From positions 23,339-87,338 of the forward strand of contig NZ_AAVU01000030.1 of assembly GCF_000169095.1 (NCBI RefSeq): a stretch of 64,000 nucleotides of DNA, read 5' to 3'. This document shows positions 55,266 to 63,645 of the stretch, piece by piece. The DNA is from Lyngbya sp. PCC 8106 (GTDB taxonomy: Bacteria > Cyanobacteriota > Cyanobacteriia > Cyanobacteriales > Microcoleaceae). The translations under genes were made by a program, and so were the position numbers. Positions within the stretch are counted from its first letter, which is position 1. The number at the start of each line of letters is the position of its first letter. A model generated the notes under the pieces. The model did not search any database. It was not told where the DNA came from and saw only the letters and a program-made list of their open reading frames with translations.

Positions 55266-56051
55266 ATGATTAGGATGACAGAGATATCGACTGACCCCAA
55301 TGTATCGCTTACATTTCCCGATCACACTCAACTTCCCGAATCAGATGGTAGATTTGTGAAAAATTTTCAGGAGCATCCTCAAAGTCTACTTTTAACGGAT
55401 TCTATCGGATTAATTTTACAACAATTACATCCCGATGGGCAATATGCTATCGGACAAGATTGTGGAATTTATTGGCGAGAAACGAATCCCCCCGAACAAG
55501 GTGCAATTGCTCCAGACTGGTTTTATGTTCCCAATGTTCAGCCGAGACTGGGAGACAAAATTCGCCGTTCCTATGTTTACTGGCGGGAACTGATGGTGCC
55601 GTTGATTGTGTTAGAATTTGCGAGTGGAGAAGGCCTCGAAGAACGGGATAAAACTCCCTTATTTACATCAAGCGGAGAAGTGCAGAAACCGGGTAAATTT
55701 TGGGTTTATGAACGCATTCTTCGCATTCCCTATTACGGGATTTTTGAGATTAATCGCAATCAATTAGAAGTTTATCATTTGGTTGATTTCACCTATCAAC
55801 AGATGGAAGCAAACGAACGGAATCATTATCCAATTCCTCCCCTTGGTGTAGAATTAGGGTTATGGAATGGAACCTATCAAAATCAGACTCAATCTTGGTT
55901 GCGTTGGTGGAATTTAGACGGAAATTTGTTGCTGATTGGACAAGAACAAGCAGAAAAAGAACGAAAACGAGCCGAACTTGCAGAACAAAAAGCTGCAAAA
56001 TTAGCCGAACGTTTGCGAGAAATGGGAATTGAACCCGAAACGTTAGAATAG
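55266..56051 (+). CDS. Uma2-family (DUF820) putative nuclease
   Basis: A 261-residue protein of the large cyanobacterial Uma2/DUF820 family with a restriction-endonuclease-like fold. The acidic active-site elements are visible as APDWFYVPN and LIVLEFASGEG (D...ExxS). The end is a charged coiled coil (QAEKERKRAELAEQKAAKLAERLREMG), common in this family. The biological role is unsettled. These genes exist in many copies and are often linked to mobile DNA. GAGGTAAA stands just before the ATG at 55266. Confidence 0.85.
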   Translation: MIRMTEISTDPNVSLTFPDHTQLPESDGRFVKNFQEHPQSLLLTDSIGLILQQLHPDGQYAIGQDCGIYWRETNPPEQGAIAPDWFYVPNVQPRLGDKIRRSYVYWRELMVPLIVLEFASGEGLEERDKTPLFTSSGEVQKPGKFWVYERILRIPYYGIFEINRNQLEVYHLVDFTYQQMEANERNHYPIPPLGVELGLWNGTYQNQTQSWLRWWNLDGNLLLIGQEQAEKERKRAELAEQKAAKLAERLREMGIEPETLE

Positions 56052-56054
56052 GAA

Positions 56055-56909
56055 CTAAAGGCGATAAATAGCATCTGCGACTCGACAAACCTCAACCATT
56101 TCTTGAACATCGTGAACCCGCAAAATATCCCCCGAACCCACAATAGCCGCAACACAAGCCGCAGCCGTTCCCCAAACCCGTTTTTGGGGGTCTTTTTCGT
56201 TGAGAATATGACCAATAAAACTTTTCCGAGATGGCCCCACTAACAGGGGAAAACCGAGTGATTTCAATTGAGGAAGTTGTCGGAGAATTTCTAAATTTTG
56301 TTCAAAGGTTTTTGCAAATCCAATCCCTGGATCGAGTATAATATTACTAGGCTCAATTCCGGCAATTTTACAAGCTTGTATTCGGTCTTGGAAAAACAGG
56401 GAAATCTCCCCAATCAAATCTTGATAGTCGGTTAATTGTTGCATGGTTTTCGGAGTCCCACGAATGTGCATTAACACAATGGGAACACCCAATTTTGCAA
56501 CAACCGATAACATTTCAGGTTCAAATGTTGCACCCGAAATATCATTAATTAAATCAGCCCCCGCTTCGATAGCCGCTTGTGCAATTGCTGTTCTTGTGGT
56601 ATCAATAGAAATAGGAATATGGGCTAACGGGTTCGGTTGACTTCGCAGTAACTCAACCACTGGAATCACCCGATTTAACTCTTCTTCTACCGAGATTTGT
56701 TCAGAACCCGGGCGAGTAGATTGACCCCCAATATCAATAATATCCACTCCCGCAGCTAGCATTTTTTGAGCTTGAGTCAAAGCTGCGTCTAAAGTATTAA
56801 ACTCTCCGCCATCACTAAAACTATCGGGTGTCACGTTCAAAACACCCATAATATAAGTTCGTTTTCCCCACTCAAACACCTGATGTTGCAGGATGATTTT
56901 TTGTGTCAT
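56055..56909 (-). CDS. folP: Dihydropteroate synthase
   Basis: A 284-residue TIM-barrel enzyme of folate synthesis joining 6-hydroxymethyl-dihydropterin diphosphate and p-aminobenzoate. IMGVLNVTPDSFSDGG and DIIDIGGQSTRPGSEQIS are the two loop signatures. LINDISGA, DPGIGFAKT and GPSRKSFIG complete the barrel. I chose the ATG at 56909 (MTQKIILQ). An upstream TTG at 56933 is unlikely. It lies downstream of tpiA on the same strand, but a hairpin separates them. Confidence 0.95.
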   Translation of the reverse strand: MTQKIILQHQVFEWGKRTYIMGVLNVTPDSFSDGGEFNTLDAALTQAQKMLAAGVDIIDIGGQSTRPGSEQISVEEELNRVIPVVELLRSQPNPLAHIPISIDTTRTAIAQAAIEAGADLINDISGATFEPEMLSVVAKLGVPIVLMHIRGTPKTMQQLTDYQDLIGEISLFFQDRIQACKIAGIEPSNIILDPGIGFAKTFEQNLEILRQLPQLKSLGFPLLVGPSRKSFIGHILNEKDPQKRVWGTAAACVAAIVGSGDILRVHDVQEMVEVCRVADAIYRL

Positions 56910-56946
56910 TGAATGATTGTAAAATTGACTCAAATGAGCAAAAATT

Positions 56947-56994
56947 AAAATGGGGAACAGTTGCTCACGTTTTCGATTCTCAATTCCCCATTTT
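56947..56994 (-). terminator. Rho-independent-type terminator downstream of tpiA
   Basis: AAAATGGGGAA (56947-56957) and TTCCCCATTTT (56984-56994) form a perfect 11-bp stem. Read on the minus strand after the tpiA stop, the second arm is followed by AATTTTTGC. The loop is long (26 bases). Confidence 0.55.
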
Positions 56995-57005
56995 TAAGTT
57001 GTATT

Positions 57006-57731
57006 TTATTGATAATTTACAATGCGAGCAAAACTTTCTGGTTTCAAACTAGCGCCCCCAACCAAAGCACCATCAATCTCAGGTTGAGCCATAATTTCAT
57101 CAATATTGTTGGGTTTAACAGAGCCACCATACTGAATAGAAACATCAGGATTTTTCAACTTGCTGCGAATCAAACCAATGACTCGATTGGCTTCTTCAGC
57201 CTCACAAGTTTCGCCCGTTCCAATTGCCCAAATCGGTTCATAAGCAACCACCAAATTGTTTGGATCAACATCAACTAAACCCTCTTGTAACTGAGAGAAA
57301 ATGTGGGCTTCCGTTTCTCTAGCATCGCGCTGTTGTTTGCTTTCTCCCACGCATAAAATCGGCGTTAAACCATGACGTTGAGCTGCTTTAAGTCTGCGGT
57401 TAACCGTTTCGTCTGTTTCTCCAAAATATTCCCGTCGTTCGCTATGGCCAACAATAGCATAACGCACCCCAATTTCTAGTAACATCGGGCCAGAAATTTC
57501 TCCCGTATAAGCACCCGAGTCTTCCCAGTGAATATTTTGAGCGCCGAGTCTAATTCGACTGCCATGCAAACTTTTGGACATAATCCACAAGTCTGTAAAC
57601 GGTACACACAGCACAGTTTCTTGCTCATCAGGCGTTTCATCTAACGCGGTAATAAACCCCTGCAAAAACTCTTGAGCTTCTGCCTGAGTTTTGAACATTT
57701 TCCAGTTCCCGGCAATAATCTTTTTTCTCAC
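57006..57731 (-). CDS. tpiA: Triosephosphate isomerase
   Basis: A 241-residue TIM-barrel enzyme interconverting dihydroxyacetone phosphate and glyceraldehyde-3-phosphate in glycolysis and the Calvin cycle. The catalytic Lys is in AGNWKMF, the His in VGHSERREYF and the Glu in AYEPIWAIGTG. The phosphate loop is YGGSVKPNN. The start codon is GTG at 57731 (MRKKIIAGNWK). Confidence 0.96.
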   Translation of the reverse strand: MRKKIIAGNWKMFKTQAEAQEFLQGFITALDETPDEQETVLCVPFTDLWIMSKSLHGSRIRLGAQNIHWEDSGAYTGEISGPMLLEIGVRYAIVGHSERREYFGETDETVNRRLKAAQRHGLTPILCVGESKQQRDARETEAHIFSQLQEGLVDVDPNNLVVAYEPIWAIGTGETCEAEEANRVIGLIRSKLKNPDVSIQYGGSVKPNNIDEIMAQPEIDGALVGGASLKPESFARIVNYQ

Positions 57732-57855
57732 TGCTTAATCAATCAACTTCAGAACACAACAAAATGCCAAACTCCAGTTTAAAGCGTTAGGGGACATTTT
57801 TGCAGTCACCTCAGGCGATTGAGGATCACTGACTCCCCGAACCCAACCTCATCAC

Positions 57856-58044
57856 CTACTGACCAAACTCTACCCTTGCTTTTTCGACCAGTTCGACTGT
57901 TATCTCCTCAAAGTCCCCTTCACGGGCAAGTTGTTCAATACGTTTGCGGGCTTGCGATCGCACAAAATAGGGGATCTTCTGAAGTTTGGCTTTGGCTTCA
58001 GGCGTCCACGGTCGATCATCTAAAAAGTCATCGTTGGACATCAT
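57856..58044 (-). CDS. PCP-reductase-domain mini-protein
   Basis: A 62-residue protein consisting of the domain found at the C-terminus of the light-independent protochlorophyllide reductase subunit ChlB: WTPEAKAKLQKIPYFVRSQARKRIE followed by EEITVELVEKARVEFGQ. Stand-alone copies are frequent in cyanobacteria, and their function is not established. A regulatory or stabilising role for tetrapyrrole or dark-operative reductase complexes is inferred only from the domain. It lies between the hydrolase gene and tpiA on the same strand. Confidence 0.8.
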   Translation of the reverse strand: MMSNDDFLDDRPWTPEAKAKLQKIPYFVRSQARKRIEQLAREGDFEEITVELVEKARVEFGQ

Positions 58045-58100
58045 TAACTTGCGGTGAAAAGGACGAAAGTTTAAGGTCGCTTATCGAGTCATTCAGGACT

Positions 58101-59009
58101 TCATTTTTCTGCTCCTAAAACATTAAGCAAGTGCCGAATGAGAGCAATCATCATTGCAGGTTCTTCGAGATGGGGAGTTAAGCCCACATCATCTAAGCGT
58201 TGAAAAACTCTAACAGCGGTTCGATTGAGGTTTGCCAAACGTTGTCCAATTTCTGGACTGGTAAACTCTGATTTTTCTCCCCAAATTATAGCAGTTGGAG
58301 TGGTAAGCTGACTCATATACAGCGATAAATCAAAGCACAAATCACCCCGTACAAAAGAAAGGGCAGCGTATTCTGCATTAGGCTGTACAGAAGATTCGAG
58401 ATAAGCTTCAACAATCTCTGGATAAACTCGGTTAGGACGAGCAAACTGGCGGTCTTCTAAAAAGCGACGAATTCCAGCACTATTGGCGACACCTGCACTG
58501 TAGATCACTCGGTCTAAGAGGGGAGTTTTAACCAGTTGGGCAAAAAAGCTATTGCGATAATTTTCTCCAAAATCAGACAAACCCGAAGGTGTTGTCAAGA
58601 TCAGAGATTGAAACAAATCAGGTCGTTCAATGGCGGCTCGAATGGTCAAAGCAGCCGTCAACGACGAAGCAATTACCGGGGTTGGACTCTGACAAGTTTG
58701 TTCGAGAAATTCAATAATCGTAGTGATGTAATCGTGAATATTGTATTCTCGGGCGGGATGTTCAGAACGTCCCCAACCGATTAAATCTGGGGCAAAGATC
58801 TGATATTCGCCCCCAAAAGCGGGATAAACTTGTGACCATTCATAGGCCGAAGATCCCCCCCCAAAACCATGCAAAAAGACCAACTTGGGTAAATCTTCAA
58901 TCCCAGGGGTTTCTAAGGACAACCCAGGTAATTTCTTGGCTGTGTAATAAACCATCCTTCCGAGTGAGGTCACGATGGAACGTTGCTCAAAGCCACGGGG
59001 CAGAAACAT
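58101..59009 (-). CDS. Alpha/beta hydrolase
   Basis: A 302-residue alpha/beta-fold hydrolase. LVFLHGFGGGSSAYEW is the oxyanion loop. The nucleophile elbow reads IASSLTAALT, a variant in which the usual GxSxG glycines are replaced by small residues. AIIWGEKSEFTSP holds the acid region, and the last His is probably in VGLTPHLEEP. This elbow recurs in a plant/cyanobacterial subgroup, to my recollection. The substrate is unknown. Confidence 0.8.
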   Translation of the reverse strand: MFLPRGFEQRSIVTSLGRMVYYTAKKLPGLSLETPGIEDLPKLVFLHGFGGGSSAYEWSQVYPAFGGEYQIFAPDLIGWGRSEHPAREYNIHDYITTIIEFLEQTCQSPTPVIASSLTAALTIRAAIERPDLFQSLILTTPSGLSDFGENYRNSFFAQLVKTPLLDRVIYSAGVANSAGIRRFLEDRQFARPNRVYPEIVEAYLESSVQPNAEYAALSFVRGDLCFDLSLYMSQLTTPTAIIWGEKSEFTSPEIGQRLANLNRTAVRVFQRLDDVGLTPHLEEPAMMIALIRHLLNVLGAEK

Positions 59010-59393
59010 AAAAAACCTCTTTCAATTTTGATTCACAATTGAGCGATGCAAAAGGCAGCTCGGTAAAAGGCTGTTGTGCAAAAAAACTGCATCTTACCAA
59101 GCATAAAAGATACTCTATCGGTTTTTCCTCTGCTTAAGGTAGTCAATTACGGGAACGGGGTTGCTGTCAACGGTCTTCCCATTTCCTCAGAGATCAGTAT
59201 ACTGTGACTATAATATGGTGAGGGGTAAAACCCCCTGTTGGTGCATAACCTCCCCAATCACAATCCTAATTATTTACTGAGGAGCCAAGCAAGCACCTGA
59301 ATTATTAGATGTATAGGAATTTCCATCTCGATCAAAACAGAGTGCGGAAAGCGCCGTCAAACCCCCTGAACCCGTAAGAAAGGACATCTCCCA
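59010..59393. other. 384-base divergent spacer with a small minus-strand frame
   Basis: It contains TATAAT (59209-59214) without a good -35. It also holds a protein-like 37-codon minus-strand frame at 59274-59387, listed separately. AGAAAGGACATCTCCCA precedes the plus-strand ATG at 59394. Confidence 0.4.
59274..59387 (-). CDS. Possible 37-residue small protein or gene remnant
   Basis: ATG (59387) to TAA (59274). The sequence is MSFLTGSGGLTALSALCFDR followed by DGNSYTSNNSGACLAPQ. The composition (Gly/Ser/Asn, two Cys bracketing a DG...Y.S.N..G.C pattern) looks more protein-like than a random frame. It vaguely recalls the C-terminal motif of small exported cyanobacterial proteins. GGGAG touches the ATG. 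It may instead be the tail of a lost larger gene. Confidence 0.25.
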   Translation of the reverse strand: MSFLTGSGGLTALSALCFDRDGNSYTSNNSGACLAPQ

Positions 59394-59981
59394 ATGAAAA
59401 CTGTTATGGAACAAGAGTGCCGCCCCTTTTCTAATTGCATCCATGTCGGTGATCTACTGAATGGGGCGATGGAATGGAATAGTCCCGAAGAATTGATTGT
59501 CTCTCCTCAAAAGCAAAAAGAATCTTCAGAGAAAGTGTTGATTCAATCTCACCAACGTATTTGTCTGGCTTTACAACAGCTACAATGTTTTGAAGTGGTC
59601 GAGCATCAGTTTCAAGCCTGGGGGATAATGTTTGTGAATGCAATTGCTCTACAACCCTCTAACCCGGCTTTTGGAATTCGACCCAATCAAACCGTCTTGA
59701 TGGGCGCTCCAAAAAGTGGGTGGTTAGAAGTTCACTTTCAGCACCCCGTTCGTCGTGTCGAAGCAGTCGTCACCAGTTCTCGCCGAACGATTTTATCAGC
59801 CTACAATCAAGAAGGTCACGAAATTAACCGCACAGAGATGGCAAAACCCTTTAACCGTAGCTCTATACCCCGAGTTTTACCCAGTGACCAACTCAGTGTA
59901 CAAGCCCCTGATATTTATAAAGTTACCTTTTACACGTTTGATGGTCAACTGATTGTTGATCAGTTAAAAGTCGAATTTTAA
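59394..59981 (+). CDS. Hypothetical protein, possible beta-sandwich
   Basis: A 195-residue soluble protein of unknown function. The C-terminal 100 residues alternate in a beta-rich pattern (GWLEVHFQHPVRRVEAVVTS, YKVTFYTFDGQLIVDQLKVEF) like a carbohydrate-binding or discoidin-type sandwich. No catalytic motif, signal peptide or membrane helix is visible. The start has a moderate AAGGA ribosome binding site and is followed by good coding statistics to a TAA at 59979. Confidence 0.65.
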   Translation: MKTVMEQECRPFSNCIHVGDLLNGAMEWNSPEELIVSPQKQKESSEKVLIQSHQRICLALQQLQCFEVVEHQFQAWGIMFVNAIALQPSNPAFGIRPNQTVLMGAPKSGWLEVHFQHPVRRVEAVVTSSRRTILSAYNQEGHEINRTEMAKPFNRSSIPRVLPSDQLSVQAPDIYKVTFYTFDGQLIVDQLKVEF

Positions 59982-60405
59982 TCTTAGATAAAAAGTTACT
60001 CGTTTTCGAGAGGAATTGATCGGGCATTTGTCTGGCTTTAGACTCTATCGATCTCAAAATACTGACAATCAACCCATCGACAACTCCAAACCTTAACATC
60101 ATCCCGTCAAACTACACCTCCATTGAAAGTCGCTACAAACAGGAGGTCATTTGTATTGGGCGATCACCACTCAAGAGACAGTCGAAAACTTGAGTTTGTG
60201 AAATTTTCGGTAAAACAATTAGTTTTATAGTTTAAGATAGACTGGTATTCAATTCTATTTTTAGTTTGTCGCTGCACAACCGGGCTATCAAAACAGATTT
60301 GCCCGACTTGACTCAGAGGGGTTCTTAGAGATCATAGACTGAAAACTAAACCCATTGATCAATACCTGAGTGCGATCGCGCATCATTCATCTTGTATTCG
60401 AGCCT
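59982..60405. other. About 420-base intergenic region
   Basis: I see no gene, hairpin or repeat that stands out. A HIP1 palindrome lies at 60372-60379. It presumably contains the promoter of the metallo-hydrolase gene. Confidence 0.35.
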
Positions 60406-61293
60406 ATGTCTAGTTCGCCAAATCAGCAGTTTACGATTCACTTTTGGGGAGTCAGAGGAAGCATTGCCTGTCCTGGAGCAGAGACAGTACGCTACGGGGG
60501 CAATACCTCCTGTATAGAAATGCGAGTCGGAACCGAGCGCTTGATCTTTGATGGAGGAACAGGTTTGCGGGTTCTAGGACAATCTTTGATGTCTCAGATC
60601 CCAGTTACAGCCCATCTGTTTTTTACCCACGCTCATTGGGATCATATTCAAGGTTTTCCATTCTTTACCCCGGCTTTTGTTCCTAAAAATACGTTTCATA
60701 TCTATGGAGCGGTTGCTCCCAATGGTTCTACGGTGCAGCAACGACTCAACGACCAAATGCTTCACCCCAATTTTCCGGTTCCCTTACAAACGATGGGGGC
60801 TGTGATGAAGTTTTTTGATATCAATATTGGTCAAACTCTAGAAATCGGAGACGGGATTAAAGTTGAAACGGCTTTGTTAAATCATCCCGGTGAAGCCGTC
60901 GGTTATCGAGTCAATTGGAATGGTTACGCCGCAGCTTATGTCAGCGATACAGAACATTTTCCCGAGGGTTTAGATGACAATGTATTGTTTCTCGCTCGTA
61001 ATGCCGATGTTTTAATCTATGATGCCACCTACACCGATGAGGAGTATTACTCGGAAAAAACCAGTAAGGTAGGGTGGGGTCATTCAACTTGGCAAGAAGC
61101 AGTTAAAGTGGCAAAAGCAGCCAATGTGAAACGGTTGGTGATTTTTCATCATGATCCTCTCCATAATGATGATTTTCTCGATCAAGTCGGAGAACAAGTT
61201 GCTCAACGCTTTCCAAATAGTCTCATGGCTCGAGAAGGTCTTTCGATTCAATTAATCTCTCCCGAAGATACTGCAAAGCCTCAACTGATCTAA
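60406..61293 (+). CDS. Metallo-beta-lactamase-fold hydrolase
   Basis: A 295-residue MBL-fold protein with the metal motif FFTHAHWDHIQGFPFF (HxHxDH), an N-terminal FWGVRGSIACPG, RYGGNTSCIEM, and late metal ligands in YVSDTEHFPEG and IFHHDPLHND. This pattern is typical of a cyanobacterial group annotated as cAMP-phosphodiesterase-like or PhnP-like hydrolases that cleave phosphodiesters. The actual substrate is unknown. I chose the ATG at 60406. A GTG at 60370 inside a HIP1 site is less likely. Confidence 0.82.
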   Translation: MSSSPNQQFTIHFWGVRGSIACPGAETVRYGGNTSCIEMRVGTERLIFDGGTGLRVLGQSLMSQIPVTAHLFFTHAHWDHIQGFPFFTPAFVPKNTFHIYGAVAPNGSTVQQRLNDQMLHPNFPVPLQTMGAVMKFFDINIGQTLEIGDGIKVETALLNHPGEAVGYRVNWNGYAAAYVSDTEHFPEGLDDNVLFLARNADVLIYDATYTDEEYYSEKTSKVGWGHSTWQEAVKVAKAANVKRLVIFHHDPLHNDDFLDQVGEQVAQRFPNSLMAREGLSIQLISPEDTAKPQLI

Positions 61294-61349
61294 AAATTTG
61301 TTGCATGATTTTTGATCAGAATTCCTAAGTTTGTGTCAAAATGTAAAGC

Positions 61350-62441
61350 GTGTGGATTACTTCTTCGCTAAACACTGTTCTAACTCCGACTGCCGTTGCC
61401 TTAGGAAACTTTGATGGAATACATCGAGGGCATCGACAGGTGATTCAGCCTATCTTCAAGCAATCTCAGTCGTTCAGTTCCTCTTTGCTGTCGCAGCAAC
61501 AGCCAGAAATCCTCTTAACTCAAGTCGATTCGCCTTTACAACCCCCCACTCCGGCTCAAAACTATCGTTCGGGTGTCTCCCTGACTCCAGAGGAAAATCG
61601 TCTCAATTTTGATGCAGGTGAGAGTCATCAACGTTACGCTACGGTTGTCACTTTTCACCCTCATCCTCAAGAATTTTTTACAGGTCAATCCAAGAAGCTT
61701 CTGACTCCTATTGATGAGAAGATAGAATGTCTACAAATGATGGGTGTCGAGCAAATGGTTTTGCTGGCTTTTGATCAACAACTTGCGAGTTTGAGTCCCC
61801 CTGAATTTGTTGAAGAAATTGTGATCAAGCATCTCCAAGCGTCTCATGTGACAATTGGTTTTGATTTTCGCTTCGGAAAAGGTCGCACGGGGACGGCGAA
61901 AGACTTACAAGCGATCGCGGCTCCCTATGGGGTAGAAGTGACGATTGTTGATCGCTATCCTTGTGAACAAGGGGAACGAATTAGTAGTTCGATGATTCGT
62001 CAAGCTCTAGAACAAGGTAATCTGCAACGCGCTCATCAATTACTCGGCCGTGACTATACTTTAGTGGGTCAAGTCGTTCCAGGTCAACAGTTAGGTCGAA
62101 CAATCGGATTTCCCACTGCAAATTTACAAGTACCCCCAGAAAAATTTCTCCCAAGCTATGGGGTTTATGCGGTACAGGTTTTCAGTTCAGGTGAAGCGTT
62201 GAATTTAACCGCTTATCCTGCGGTGATGAATATTGGTTGTCGTCCAACGGTGGAAGGTCAGCAGCCAACTGTAGAAGTTTATTTGTTAGATTGGTCGGGT
62301 GATTTGTATGGTCAAACCTTGACCATTTGCTTAAAAGAATTCTTACGCCCAGAACAAAAGTTTGCTTCTCTTGATGAACTCAAAGCACAAATTGTAGCTG
62401 ATTGTGTTCAAGCCAAAAAAGTGCTAAATAGTGAACAGTAA
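61350..62441 (+). CDS. ribF: Bifunctional riboflavin kinase / FAD synthetase
   Basis: A 363-residue enzyme that phosphorylates riboflavin to FMN and adenylates FMN to FAD. The N-terminal nucleotidyltransferase has ALGNFDGIHRGHRQVI, TFHPHPQEFF, IGFDFRFGKGRTG and ISSSMIRQAL. The C-terminal kinase has GRTIGFPTANLQVP, PAVMNIGCRPT and LYGQTLTICLKEFLRPEQKF. About 50 extra residues (about 38-88, Gln/Ser/Pro-rich) lie between the HxGH-type motif and the next strand, where bacterial RibF has a short loop. The start is GTG at 61350. Confidence 0.93.
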   Translation: MWITSSLNTVLTPTAVALGNFDGIHRGHRQVIQPIFKQSQSFSSSLLSQQQPEILLTQVDSPLQPPTPAQNYRSGVSLTPEENRLNFDAGESHQRYATVVTFHPHPQEFFTGQSKKLLTPIDEKIECLQMMGVEQMVLLAFDQQLASLSPPEFVEEIVIKHLQASHVTIGFDFRFGKGRTGTAKDLQAIAAPYGVEVTIVDRYPCEQGERISSSMIRQALEQGNLQRAHQLLGRDYTLVGQVVPGQQLGRTIGFPTANLQVPPEKFLPSYGVYAVQVFSSGEALNLTAYPAVMNIGCRPTVEGQQPTVEVYLLDWSGDLYGQTLTICLKEFLRPEQKFASLDELKAQIVADCVQAKKVLNSEQ

Positions 62442-62577
62442 ACTGATTGTTTAGGGTATCGTGATCTGAAGAACGGGGAACAGAGAACAGCTAGGTGTAT
62501 CCTTGATTGGCACTAAACTGAAGACTATTACCTGACGACCACTCAATACTAACACTTGATAACAAGCCATTAATAGA

Positions 62578-63486
62578 ATGAGAGAAAAAATTGAACGGCT
62601 CAAACACAATCTCAGCCGGACAATTGTGGGAAAAGGGGATGCCATTCGTCTAACGCTCGTTGCTTTACTCTCTGGGGGTCACGCTCTCCTAGAAGATGTT
62701 CCGGGCGTCGGTAAAACTTTACTGGCGAAGTCAATCGCTCGTTCAATTGCGGGAGAGTTTCAACGGATTCAATGTACACCGGATTTGTTACCCACAGATA
62801 TCACCGGAACTAATATTTGGAACCCCCGTACAGGTGAGTTTGAATTCTTACCGGGGCCTGTTTTTACCAATATCTTATTAACCGATGAGATTAACCGGGC
62901 GACTCCCCGAACTCAGTCTGCGTTGTTGGAGGTGATGGAGGAACAACAGGTGACGGTTGATCGGGTTTCTCGTCAGGTTCCTAAACCTTTTTTTGTGATT
63001 GCGACTCAAAACCCAATTGAATATCAGGGAACGTTTCCGCTTCCTGAAGCCCAAATGGATCGCTTTGCGTTGTCACTCAGTTTAGGCTATCCTTCGGAGT
63101 CGGAAGAATTGCAAATGCTTCAACGGCTTACAAGTGGGGTGAAGGTTGAGGAGTTACAACCTTGTTTGACTCCCGAAGAAGTGTTGGAATTGCAACAGTT
63201 TTGTAGTCGGGTGCAAGTAGAATCTTCTGTGCAGCAATATATGCTCAATTTAGTCAGAAGCACACGAGATCACGAAGAGATTGCTTTAGGGGTAAGTCCG
63301 CGAGGGGCGATTGCTTTGCATCGAGCGACTCAAGCTTTAGCCTTTTTAGCCGGGCGCGATTATGCTTTACCAGATGATGTCAAGTTTTTGGCGCCTTATG
63401 TGCTGTCTCATCGTTTAATTCCGGTTGGGGGAAGACGAGCAAAAGCGATCATTGAACAGTTATTGCATTCTGTCTCGATTCCCTAA
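62578..63486 (+). CDS. MoxR-family AAA+ ATPase
   Basis: A 302-residue chaperone-like ATPase. Walker A is EDVPGVGKTLLAK, Walker B is ILLTDEINRATPRTQSALLE, sensor 1 is VIATQNPIEYQGTFPLPEAQ, and sensor 2 is in GVSPRGAIALHRATQAL. MoxR proteins assemble or activate partner complexes, commonly with DUF58 and von Willebrand A proteins. The DUF58 gene of this window is at 32962, not adjacent. The ATG at 62578 follows repeat-containing spacer DNA (GGGGAACAGAGAACAG near 62477). Confidence 0.9.
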   Translation: MREKIERLKHNLSRTIVGKGDAIRLTLVALLSGGHALLEDVPGVGKTLLAKSIARSIAGEFQRIQCTPDLLPTDITGTNIWNPRTGEFEFLPGPVFTNILLTDEINRATPRTQSALLEVMEEQQVTVDRVSRQVPKPFFVIATQNPIEYQGTFPLPEAQMDRFALSLSLGYPSESEELQMLQRLTSGVKVEELQPCLTPEEVLELQQFCSRVQVESSVQQYMLNLVRSTRDHEEIALGVSPRGAIALHRATQALAFLAGRDYALPDDVKFLAPYVLSHRLIPVGGRRAKAIIEQLLHSVSIP

Positions 63487-63645
63487 TTTCACAGCAATTA
63501 ATATTTTCAGGCTGGCGATGACTAACCTTCCGTCAAAACCAGCCAGAATTATGATGCGCGGCGCAGGTTTTTCTGAATCAGGAATAGATTGTATTTAATT
63601 TAATCCCGCTCGGAAAAATAGAAGTCGAAAACGATACTGTGCGAG

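Noticed and set aside
32962..63486. DUF58 and MoxR genes as one functional pair
   Set aside because: They are about 29 kb apart on different strands. Family knowledge suggests partnership, but this window gives no direct support.
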